Assembly (NCBI RefSeq): GCF_963678975.1
Contig: NC_089277.1
Location: forward strand, 23,820,672 to 23,884,671
Reading direction: 5' to 3'
DNA: 64,000 nucleotides
Origin: Dysidea avara
Lineage: Eukaryota > Porifera > Demospongiae > Dictyoceratida > Dysideidae
The notes below the pieces were generated by a model. It ran no database searches. It was not told the DNA's origin and saw nothing but the letters and a program-made list of their open reading frames with translations. A program made the translations under genes and the position numbers. This document shows positions 25,762 through 35,787 of the stretch, in pieces. Each line of letters starts with the position of its first letter. The first letter of the stretch is position 1.

Positions 25762-26353
25762 ACAAGTACACAAAAATTTTGGAATTTTCAACTAGAGTAG
25801 GGACCACATAGCACATCAATAAAAGTACTGAAACAAGCTGGAGTAGTGCACGATATTAAATCACAGTAAAACAATAAGAAGTGTTATATATCTACTGTGC
25901 TCAAGATACTATAATGGAAATTCATAGTAGGGATATAACAATTCTTATTGTTTTACTGTGATTTAATATTGTGCACTACTCCAGCTTGTTTCAGTACTTT
26001 TATTGATGTGTTATGGTCCCTACTAATAATAAATACTTTAGGTTTAAGGAAGAAAATCCATCCCTCCTGGAGGAAGACTGAGTGTGGCCCCGACTAGACA
26101 TTGGGTGACCTGCAGTTCGAATCCTGGGGCTGGAGGGATTTTTTTCCTTACTTTGGCCCCTTTTCTGTTACACCTTTTCAGCCAGTCTGTAAGTCAAGTC
26201 ATTAGGTCTAAGTCCCTGAAATTAGGTTAGGTAATCCTAAGGCTGCAGCACATGTTGCTGTCAGACCTTCAGTGCTGGTCACTGTAAAGTGCTAATAATA
26301 AAAAAAATAATAAATACTCTAGTTGAAAATTCCATTTTTTTTGTGTACTTCTT
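25762..26353. mobile_element. Palindromic MITE (AGTAGGGA family) split by a SINE
   Basis: The inner palindrome (25796-26024) ends AGTAGGGACC..GGTCCCTACT. The outer terminal sequence AAGTACACAAAAA..GGAATTTTCAACTAGAG at 25767-25797 finds its complement only at 26313-26350, beyond a SINE. The right arm was therefore opened by the SINE after the MITE was in place. It is related to 17598-17789. Confidence 0.75.
26025..26312 (+). mobile_element. tRNA-derived SINE, copy 1
   Basis: A pol III B-box-like CAGTTCGAATCC is at 26113-26124, with TGGCCCCGACTAGAC upstream at an A-box-like distance. A non-tRNA body follows with CAGACCTTCAGTGCTGG, then an AATAATAAAAAAAATAATAAA tail. The tail block recurs in the second SINE and in fragments near 25674, 30719 and 49370. 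It is not a functional tRNA: no cloverleaf acceptor stem can be drawn. Confidence 0.75.
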
Positions 26354-27338
26354 TGTTAACTTTTTGTGACTGGTGAACCCAAGCATACCGCATCTGAAAT
26401 GGCACCGCACGACCCAGCTATATCATTTATCATCGGAAAAGTGAAGTATCCATTACGCTTTGTTGTCAGCTATGTTCAACCCGTTACACAGCATTTCGAA
26501 TTAACAACTGTTCGAAAAGCACCTCTGCTATCCACGCATACCGAAAGAAAGGGGGCCGCGTGTCCCAGTTATATCAAATATCATCTGAAAAAGTGAAGTA
26601 TCCATTATGCTTCGTTGTCGGCTATGTTAACCCATTACACAGCAGTATGAATCAAGAACTGTTCGAAAAGCACCTCTGCAATCAAAGTAGCCACTATGAA
26701 AATACAGACGATTTCTGCTATGAAGGGAAGGCATCACGTGATACCGCCAAATCGACACTTTTTGCTGCCAGCAAAGATGAATGGGACACAAAGGAGGACA
26801 CTGGTAAGTCCATGAAGAATGCATTGTACCAGGAGCTTATAACCACCGAAGGGGACCTCAATAGTGAAATACTGCCTTATTTGGAACACTACAAATCCAC
26901 AGGCTACCTGTTAGTGGTTTCGTTACATAAGAAATTAGTAAGAAGCATTTGCAATGCAGCAGTTCTTGTATCGATAACTATAGCGATGGGAGACAGCGAT
27001 GGGAGACAGCGATGGAATTATAGCATGTGAGACAACAACAAGAGGAGAAGTGTTGCTAACCAACCTACGTAGCAAATGGGCTAAAACTGTTAATCCAAGA
27101 CTGGTACTGCTCATCTCGTGCAGCACAGCTACTAGTACAGCTACTTGCACCTTCGGCGCTTATGAGCTCCTGATTGTACGTACTGCAGTATGCCAAAAGG
27201 CACCTCTCGGGCCGAAGCAACATCGAACAATGAAAAAACCAAGCCCGTAGCCTGAGCCGTTATCAAGTTATGTTTGTCTGAAGGAATCAGTCAGTCAGGC
27301 AGTCAGTCATTCAGTAGAAAATTCAGTTAAATATATAT

Positions 27339-27575
27339 GTGACTGGATTTGCGAAAAGGGGTCTTCCACACACATCCAATTCTATGAACTTAGAAGACCA
27401 CAACTCAGTATTCAAGAAACATATTAACCTAAAACTTTCTCCATCCCCTAAGCTATGTTGGTTCTCAATACTGACCAAAGTTTAGATCAATAGCCATTTC
27501 CAATCTGAAGTTATGAATTGTCAAAGTTGGTAAATTAGATGTGTGTGAAAGACCCCTTTTCGCAAACCTGGTCAC
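27339..27575. mobile_element. GTGAC-ended MITE, 237 bp
   Basis: Ends GTGACTGGATTTGCGAAAAG and CTTTTCGCAAACCTGGTCAC are inverted, continuing through GGGTCTTCCACACACATC. It is flanked by ATATAT on both sides. It splits the right arm of the 4-kb structure: the sequence on each side joins to match the left arm. Same family as 28995-29620. Confidence 0.8.
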
Positions 27576-27773
27576 ATATATCTTAAATTTTGTAGCAACT
27601 TGTTGAAAGCGTTTTGGGTCGATCTGATAGCTTTTTAGGGCTTAGTTTTGCCTAACAAGTACTGCCTCATCGTCGTCTAGGAAATTGAGGCTGGTTTTTG
27701 GGTGATGTCATTTCATGGGCCACGTCTACTCCTTTGTGGTCCCTACTATACAGTACTATCGTACTGTATGATA

Positions 27774-28198
27774 AAAGTGACTGCTGCATTGAGTGGCTGT
27801 TCTTCTATTAGAATATCTCAATCTGTGTATTGCTTCTCAATTTTTGGCAGGTCCCACATAAACACTTGGTCTCATTTAGTCACTGAGGTAAAAAGCCTTA
27901 CAACAGAAAAAAAAACCAGTCTCAAATGAATGCCAAGTACAGACATTGCTGCACAGTGTCACAAATGAGTGTACTGTATGCTGAGGAATACATCAAGGAG
28001 TCAGAGTACAACTTTGAAGTATGAAATTGCAAGTGATATTCCTTCCAAGGAAAACACGATTGCTAGTATTGTATTTAGACTACAACAAGTTTGATACTGA
28101 AATTTGATTGGCTGAAAACGTGGTCTCTAAATCTCGTAGAGCCACGGTCATGTCCAATAGAGACCACTCTCTGAGGCGATACGAAACACGATAATTAC
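27774..28198. other. Intergenic, no gene recognised
   Basis: Contains a degenerate motif copy (27798-27826). It is slightly CpG-richer near 28080-28198, which could be promoter-like, but nothing decisive is seen. Confidence 0.4.
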
Positions 28199-28554
28199 GC
28201 GCCTGTAACATTGGCAACGCATGGGCGTTTAAATGGCTAGTAACAGCCCTATTGAATTAGAGGGAGGTATAATGGGCTTGTTTGTACTAATCAACACTAC
28301 ATTACTTGCTTACAAGTAGCTGTCGGGGCACAACAACAGCAACAATGAGTTGTAGTCCAGTCGCTGAGTCCAGTACTTCGATACATAGCATGCGCCTGTA
28401 ACATTGGCAACGCATGGACGTTTAAACGGGTAGCAACAGCCACGCTGAGGTCCCGCCATGTAGGGAGGTGTAGAGGGCTTGTTTCTAGTAATTAGCCATA
28501 CATTTCCCATTTACAAGCAGCTGTCAACTCAAGGTACAATAACGAGTTGTAGTC
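28199..28554 (+). repeat. Tandem duplication of about 160 bp
   Basis: Copy A (28199-28357) and copy B (28392-28554) both start GCGCCTGTAACATTGGCAAC and end GAGTTGTAGTC. They share AGGGAGGT.TA and TTACAAG.AGCTGTC internally, with clear divergence between copies. Function unknown. Confidence 0.85.
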
Positions 28555-28560
28555 TAAATA

Positions 28561-28703
28561 AGTTAGACGTCAAGAACCACTGGGTTCTACGGGATTTAGA
28601 AAACCCTCAGGCCCTTAGTAGCGCCCTCGCTTTGCTCGGGCGCTACAGCCCAGGGTCTTCGAGTTTTCTAAATCCCGTAGAACCCTGGTTCTTGACGTCT
28701 AAC
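28561..28703. mobile_element. Perfect hairpin/foldback element, 143 bp
   Basis: Arms begin AGTTAGACGTCAAGAACCA and end with its near-complement. They pair over about 65 bp through GGGTTCTACGGGATTTAGAA and TAGCGCCC around a TCGCTTTGCTC loop. It directly follows copy B of the tandem duplication. The GC-rich stem is far less decayed than neighbouring repeats. Confidence 0.8.
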
Positions 28704-28994
28704 TATTATTTAAATATCTAATCAATACGAATATACGGTATATCTAGTCAATACAGAGTACATCTAGTCTTGTATACAGATACTTGTGTTACAACAAATT
28801 TGAACACGATTGGTCAATATCTTGTGCATGTAACATCATTTGTTATTGTTGTTGTGCAACAACTACAGTATTAGAACCTTTGTAGGTAAAATGTTGAGCT
28901 TGAGAAAGAAATAAAAGCACAGGTAATTATTTGGAGGCAATACAGTATTTATTAAATAATAAATAAATATGCAAGGAGGCAATCTTAGACAAAT

Positions 28995-29620
28995 GTGACC
29001 GGATCTGCAAAAACAGGACATAATCGCATATTTTTCTTATTAAATGTTTATAATCTACTTAGCCAAGTGTACCCACTGGCAAAGTTTCAGCTTCATATGC
29101 CAATAAAATTGGGAGTTACAGCCCTACAAAGTAGCAACAACAGAAAAATCGATATATACAGCAAGCATAGAGAAAATATATTACAGGTGCTTACAAACAC
29201 GGTTGTAACTTACCAACGGAGCTAAAATTTCACCTAAAATTTCACCATCGTGTTCGCCATGAACAGGGTGAATCAATTACTGGGTAAGTTGTTCCTTTAC
29301 TCGCCCTTCTTCACTGCATACAAAGACAAAATTCGTGAAGAAAAATCGATCGCATACAATCGCTTCAACATGACGTAAACAAATGCTCATAACTTACGTA
29401 TCTTTGTGTCTACCGCAACGAAATAAAGATTTTCCAACTCTTCTCGAGCAGGCGAATAAGATGATATCCCGATTTTTATTGTTAGTCCCTTCCTTCACTA
29501 AGAAAGAGGGGTTAAATAAATTTACGGAATTTTTGCATGTATTTCACCCAATGCATTCAATGCTTTATACCGTAAATTTAGGCTTGTGCGATTATGTTCC
29601 TTTTTCGTAAATCTGGTCAC
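28995..29620. mobile_element. GTGACC-ended non-autonomous element, 626 bp
   Basis: Ends GTGACCGGATCTGCAAAAA and TTTTTCGTAAATCTGGTCAC are inverted, with GACATAATCGCA against TGCGATTATGTTCC further in. AAAT flanks both sides (28991-28994, 29621-29624). Short frames inside (such as 29383-29610) show no family similarity. Confidence 0.75.
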
Positions 29621-29624
29621 AAAT

Positions 29625-32408
29625 ACAGAAAACTTTTAATGTCTAGTGATGTAACTAAATTCATCAACTGACAAGTGCCTTCTTATTATACCATACATAG
29701 CTGCCAAGTAAAAGTACTTATCACTTGCAAACAAACTCTGCAACATGATACATGTAACAAATAAGACTAAAGACTAAACCCACATATATACTATACCAAA
29801 TACCCTAATATAATAGTCAAGAAATGATGTATAGCATTAACAGTGTAGCAGCACTGTGTACATTAAGTTAAGCCTAAGCCTACATTAAGACTAAACCCAC
29901 ATAAAAATTATAGCCTAAGCCTACATTCAACAACATTTCCTGACTGCTGTATTAGAGTCAGTGACCACTCTATTAGAGTGTCTCAATCTTACATCCACAA
30001 ATCACTTGCTAAACATATTTGAGTAGGGATTATAGTGATGAAACAAAAGAGGTTGCCTACATACAGCTGCAGCTATACTAGTGGACACTTCAGTCATATA
30101 CAGCCTGCACAGCAGTGGAAATAGAAATGGAACACAAAGGAGGACAAAGATACATAAGTCCACAATGCACGCTTTGTAACTACTGCTGTTGGTAAAAAGG
30201 CATGTCTTAGGCCTAAGAGATGTTGAATTGTGTAGAAATCAAGCCTGTTGCCTTAACCACTATCAACTTATGTTTGGCTGAATGTAGGCATCAATTAGTT
30301 AGTCAGTCAGTCAGTTAGAAGAAAGTTCTGTTCAATTAAGAAAGAAATTCCATAGAAACTTGTTGGAAGTGTTTGAAGTTTTGATTATACAATGATAACA
30401 ATGAGATCCTAGCTATTTGTGGTGGGGTTTAACTATAACATAATCTCATTGTCTAATTGCAAAATAATGCAGAATATCTTTTGGAGCCCACTACACTGAG
30501 TATGTACTATAACAAAGCGGTTATTTAGCCGGTCACTGCAGATAAACATCTAATGAGTATATGAACCTGCCAAGTTTGCTTTTCTTCTTTGGCAGTCATA
30601 CGTGGGAGGGCATGCAATGTGATTAAGCATCCTATTCACACACTTCATCTTATTAGTTCAATGTGCTAAATATTGTCAAAGTCTTTAATTCTTGTTACTA
30701 CGTAGGTTTAGTAACTCAAAGACTGTAGCACAAGTTTCTGTCAGACCTTGACACTATAAACAGTAATTATACAACCAAATACTAAGAATAATACGAAATG
30801 CGGTTAAAATTACGTCATTAATAATGAATGAATAAATAAATATAAATAATAATAAATAATGTTTGAGAAAACTACGAGGCCTAGAGACATGAACTAAGCG
30901 GGGATAGATTCGCCTGTGAATGAAGGCACAACCGTATAATAAGTACGCCTGTTCGTGCTGATGACTTTACCATACTTGTAATTCTATATAACACCCAGCA
31001 CCACACCCTTGTTTAATTACAGATTTCTCAAAGGAGAAGATTAATAAATGTCTGTGGAGTGACTACAGCAGAGCCAGAGGCCACCTTACACGTAAACAAC
31101 AACATTACAAGTATGTTTAAATGTTTGTAACTATGCATTTTGTATGCAGGATATGCGCTCCAGGTGTCATGCAGTGAACAACCAGCTGGTGACCAGTTGG
31201 GATACCAGCTGATGTGCTGGTAAGCTGGAACAACAAGGTAATGAGTAATGTAATACTTGTACCAGTATTATACATCTTCATCCTTCATCTGGCTTGCTAG
31301 CGGCTAGAATTATTTTCCACTCGGCTTAACTATTACTCTACTGTGAGTCTGTAATAGCTAAACAAGAAGCCGATTCAGTGCTGCATATACAACAATGTGT
31401 AACTATCTCCTGTATGTTGTGCACAGCTGTATTCATAATATTATAGACTGTGATCACTGTGCCAATGCCACACCGCTGATATACTGGCACATCACCAGTG
31501 GCCTCTAGTTATAACAGAGTCTGTTGCGCCATATTGGCTTGATTGGGATCAATTGCTAATTGTGCCTTCAGCATGTCCCTTGTTCTGCATAACCTCACTT
31601 CACTGCTGAGTCATCTTCAGAGACACGTCACACCTAAAATATATAGTTACTTTCAATATAGCTAACTTAACTTGGTTTTTGTGTAGGTTGTGTTTTAGTA
31701 TTGTGGTTTTCTGATGCCAGTTAAACTCCCTTGCCTGTGTACGTATGCATATGTATCATTTCCACCGGTACACACACACTGCTCTGAGTGCTGCCTATGG
31801 CACTGTTTATACTTGTCCAATGGGTAGGTTGCAACGTTGGTGTATGTACTTGGTTGTATGTGATGCGGTCCTAGTTATACAACCAAGTACTAAAGATAAT
31901 AATAATAAAACACCCTGGTGGTTGGAAGAAGAGGCTGTGGATAAGATGAATGCTGTACAGTGTAGCTTACGCAATATGCTGGTTAAGGCACTGAAGAATG
32001 TACCATGGAAAGTCCACTGGAAGATAGTGCCATTGATCTAATTTGGTACATGCATGGATATGAAGAGGATACTTGCTAATGGAGGAGATACTTTTCCTGT
32101 TACAAGGAGCAGTCTTTTCCTGGAGGACTAGCTGATAGTGACCTCAGTTTCTGCATGGTCATTGGTATCCACTCAGAGTGTATAGTTGTATAGAACATTC
32201 ATGCAGCCACCATTATATTGTTCAGCCCAAAGATGATCTCCATGATAATGCGCCCCAACGATGAGCCCAAAAGTAACACCAAGGATGTGTCTGTATATAT
32301 TGAGATCCAGGAAAGTTCCAGAACCCTCTCCAAAGATGCACCAGCTGAATGTATAAAAAGGTGATACACTATCTAATGGTTACAGATCATGAATACAATA
32401 ACAGACAT
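29625..32408. other. Intergenic; dispersed repeat fragments, no gene recognised
   Basis: Motif copies occur at 29806-29826 (weak) and 29942-29990 (doublet). A half-MITE (GAGTAGGGAT.ATAGTGATGAAACAA) starts near 30022. Positions 30120-30420 are a copy of the 4-kb structure's unit (GGAGGACAAAG, GTCAGTCAGTCAG). SINE tail fragments are near 30719 and 31860. A frame at 31745-32041 uses ATG at 31747 or later, but has no recognisable domain and runs through a SINE-tail sequence. I do not call it a gene. Confidence 0.5.
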
Positions 32409-32416
32409 GCTGATAC

Positions 32417-32753
32417 TAGGGCTGGGGGATAGTATGTGCATATCGAAATATCGGGATAGTATCACTATCGGTATCGCCTATATCACTTGAAAATTTACTA
32501 TCGGACAGTAATTAACAAGTAAAATACGGAGAAATATATGCAAAATACTTTACTTTTTGGAACAAGAATCAGCCTGAAAGGCTGTTTAATATCTTATGCA
32601 AAATACATGCAGGGATACATCCCTTCTTACAACTCTCTTTGAAGGCAACTAATAGGAAATAGGTGAATTATCACTATCATTTTACTATCGTCTATCGTGA
32701 ACAGTGTCTTGATATCGTTCAGACAGTGAAAATTTCACTATCGCTCAGCCCTA
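32417..32753. mobile_element. hAT-type MITE, 337 bp, perfect 8-bp target duplication
   Basis: Ends TAGGGCTGGGGGATAGT and ACTATCGCTCAGCCCTA are inverted. GCTGATAC flanks both sides exactly (32409-32416, 32754-32761). The interior carries ATATCG/CACTATCG subterminal repeats. Confidence 0.9.
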
Positions 32754-32848
32754 GCTGATACTATCAGTGGACATGAGTCATGCCAGCAGTTAGAGTCACT
32801 TCCAGGGCTGTCTGGTTCTATTTGGACAGTGATGTTTTCTATGGTGGG

Positions 32849-33191
32849 CAGGGCCGCCCAGAGAAATTAAGGGGCCCAGGGCAAAGAGTTAAAGTGGGGC
32901 CCTTGACCCAAGTTGTAAGGTGATGACAAAAAAAAAAAAAAGGTCACAACCTGCTGGCAATGACAATAACTACCCATCACCAACCATATCTCCTTATCTA
33001 TAAGCTTGCTATACTGCTCCTCTGAAGAATACTGTGACTGCTCTATTAGAGTATTTAGATCTGACTGCTCCATTAGAGTATATCGATCTTTTAAAGAGGT
33101 ATTCGGGGGGCCCTTCATGGGGCCTCCTGGGGCCCGGGGCAAAATGCCCCAGTTGCCCCCCCCCCCCCCCCCCCCCCTGTGGGCAGCCCTG
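32849..33191. mobile_element. hAT-type MITE, 343 bp, perfect 8-bp target duplication
   Basis: Ends CAGGGCCGCCCAGAG and CTGTGGGCAGCCCTG are inverted. ATGGTGGG flanks both sides (32841-32848, 33192-33199). It has a long C-run near the right end and an internal doublet of the recurrent motif at 33033-33091. Confidence 0.9.
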
Positions 33192-33199
33192 ATGGTGGG

Positions 33200-35132
33200 A
33201 TTCCCAATGATGACACCTGAAGGAATCTGAACTATACCACAACCACAAGTATTTCCTGCTGTCATGTGATGTTGTAATTATTATTATATTATTTGCCATA
33301 TTTGTGTTAATAAATTCATGATCTGCTGTTAGCGTACAGACTAATGCTGGACCCTATATTATCAGCACTGGGCATTGTCTTATGGACTGATCTAGTGGTG
33401 ATGAACCAACATGAAGACGGAAATTTTTGAAGAATCGCTAAACAATTTTTGAAGGTTTTATTACAAGTCATGTCTCCAGCTGCCCACACATTGCATGTCA
33501 CATGTGATGATTACGTAATCAAATTCATAAGCACTCATCAAAGCTGGTAGCTATAAATAAACATCTGAAAACATGGCAACAAGTTCAATAACATGCTCAA
33601 TCAAAGTTAAAAAGGTTACCACGTATATGTTCTGCTGCGTTTGGTGAAATACTGATTTGCAGACATGAAAATGGACAATTATGATCGTTTAGCTGTAGCC
33701 ATTTTGAAGGGCACTGTTATTTTTGGCCACGTGCCAAAGAAAATATCATCAATTTGCTTACTTTCACGGCACAATGTTGTGTGAAGTCATTGGGAGCAGA
33801 CAGTACTCTGTTGATCTAGACAAAGGTGGATAGAAGACCTTGTAAACTTTCATTCTCTTGTAATGACGAAGACCATTTGGCTACAACTTGAAAGTTGCTG
33901 GATCTAGCTTTGAAGAAGGATGATTGATATCAGATGCTGAGATGTCACAGAAGAAAATAGAACTTAACCTGTAATACCAGTTGATGAGCACAATGAAAAT
34001 AATACCGAAGACCAAGGATGCAGCAGTAATCTGGGTTGTTGCACACTTGTGGAAGGCCACAAATTTGAAGTGCAACGAGAGGGGATTGAGAGTGGATAAA
34101 GGCTGGTAGTTCTTATCCAAGAGCTGATGATGTCATAAGAGCTGATGGTGTTATTATAATCTTTGCAACAACAAAAAACTTAAGAAGCAATTTCCAGCCA
34201 TCAGTGGTTTACAGAGAAGCAGAGCAATGTAAGTGGACAGCAACGGTTACAAATAATAATTCATATGTTGCTTCCAACATTCATCAAGAAGGATCAGACA
34301 AGGTGATGGTGTATGGCTCCCTTTTTGACAACATTGATGACAGAAGACAGGTGATCAAACGTGAATTCTTTGGAGTCTCCACTAAACATGACATTGCCAA
34401 GGTTCATGAGCAACAGGGTGTTTGAGAGACTGTGGATTCTTTGCCATTACATTTACGATAGCCATTTGTTTAAAGCAGGATCTCCACAAACCATTCCACC
34501 AGAAAGATGTGGCTGCATTAATTTTTAGTGCAATGTTTTGAAAGAGGTATTGCTTACCATTGTGCAAAACATTTATAATAAATTAGGTGATCACTGTTGT
34601 AATACTGTTGTAGTGCTATAAAAGTAGCTAGAGTAACTATAGTCTGTTCACGCATTCATCTGAGCTCTCCTTTCTTCTTGTTACATGGGCCAGCTGTCCA
34701 AACATTTAGAACTGTTTATCAAAAAAGCGCTTTGATATGGGCAAGAACAAGCCCAGTGAGTTATGATACTTTTAAAATGTCCCATACATCTAGTATTATA
34801 ATAGATGAATCAAGGACACAAACATGTTTACAACATGAAAATATGCTTGTTCCAGTACAAAACCATTAGGAGTGAACACATGTTCACCTCTTTGATTTGG
34901 CAGGCTCAGGTGAAGTGTAATAACTGCATAATAGACAAGGAGTTATTACAATACAAATTCCATCACAGTTAACCTCCCTCCTACGCTATATTATGGTATC
35001 TGAGTCAGGTTCTTTGTGCCCAACAAATAGTACTAATCTTAAGCACACATTAAATCATGTGAGAATAGCTGTAATGGCTTCACATTGCTTGCTTGATTGC
35101 TTGAATATACCTTATAAAGGCTTCCTTATAAG
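33200..35132. other. Intergenic, no gene recognised
   Basis: Short open frames (33881-34120 minus, 34204-34425 plus) have no domain I recognise and no convincing splice context. No repeat ends are seen before 35133. Confidence 0.45.
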
Positions 35133-35432
35133 CATAGGCGATTCTAAGGGGGGCCAGGGGGGGGCCATGGCCCCCCCTGTTAAAAAATAACTTCTTAAAA
35201 ATCTTGGGGTAAAGTTGCTGTATAGATTGGCATTGTTATTTTTAGCATTTTTCATGTTTTTAGAACAAATTTTAGGCTGTTTTCAAGCTTTTAAATTGCA
35301 AAAATCCTGCAGCTTCTGGGGGTTGCACCCCCAGACCCCCTGAAAATTCTACTTTATACTATAGCCAAACAACAATAGTTATGCTGTTCCCTACTTGGCC
35401 CCCCCTGTAGGTCAGGTCTAGAATCGCCACTG
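35133..35432. mobile_element. hAT-type MITE, 300 bp, perfect 8-bp target duplication
   Basis: Ends CATAGGCGATTCTA and TAGAATCGCCACTG are inverted apart from two mismatches. CTTATAAG flanks both sides (35125-35132, 35433-35440). An internal GCACCCCCAGACCCC block also occurs near 42120 and 42365, pointing to relatives there. Confidence 0.9.
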
Positions 35433-35787
35433 CTTATAAGGGATAAAAGCTATCAACATGTAGACCAAACATTACATCACCAAGTACAGTAGTTAAATTA
35501 TAATTATATGCATCACAACTACTAAGCCATCCAAGTGCTAACCATACAAACCATGTAAACCTGCACTCTGATGGTATCAAAGCCATTCAACCACTCATTA
35601 TTTCCCATCCTGTGAAATAATTACATAACTTAATTATGCACACTTTTATGGCAAGTGGACTAAAGATTGCAGCTCAGGCTAGCATGGTTGGTATGCCACA
35701 GTTTTGAGAGATGTACAACACAGTTGAAACGCTGGTAAAGAACTGGGACTCAGGTTCAAAATGTGTTGTTGTAAGCTGTGATGATGA
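35433..35787. other. Upstream region of the CXXC-protease gene
   Basis: Positions 35566-35613 (CTCTGATGGTATCAAAGCC) are an inverted copy of a segment near 40670-40700, so part of this region is a dispersed repeat. A Cys-rich open stretch just before the start codon (from 35761) ends in TGA codons. A GTAAG donor-like site at 35770 leaves room for alternative upstream splicing. Confidence 0.5.

Larger units (their letters stand above)
23779..27773. mobile_element. About 4-kb inverted-repeat structure with nested insertions
   Basis: The outer ends are inverted (CATACAGTATGGTAGTACTG on the left; its near-complement at 27748-27770), followed by TAGGGATCATGGAG against CTCC..GTGGTCCCTA. Homology of the arms continues inward on both sides. 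It covers a CAGT/CTGC microsatellite, GGGACACAAAG.AGGACA..GGTAAGTCCATGA, GCACCTCTGC, and finally ACTGGTGAACCCA near 25315 and 26366. The arms are therefore about 1.4 kb each including insertions. Copies of pieces of the same unit lie at about 30120-30420, 61920-62110 and 63580-63710, so it is a dispersed family. Open frames in the right arm (26366-27030) are not matched by intact frames in the left arm. I regard it as non-coding. Confidence 0.7.

Noticed and set aside
26090-26140. tRNA gene
   Set aside because: The B-box is present but there is no foldable cloverleaf, and the repeat body and A-rich tail mark it as a SINE.
31745-32041. 98-codon plus-strand frame
   Set aside because: It passes through a SINE-tail-like sequence, and has no domain and no splice continuation I can support.
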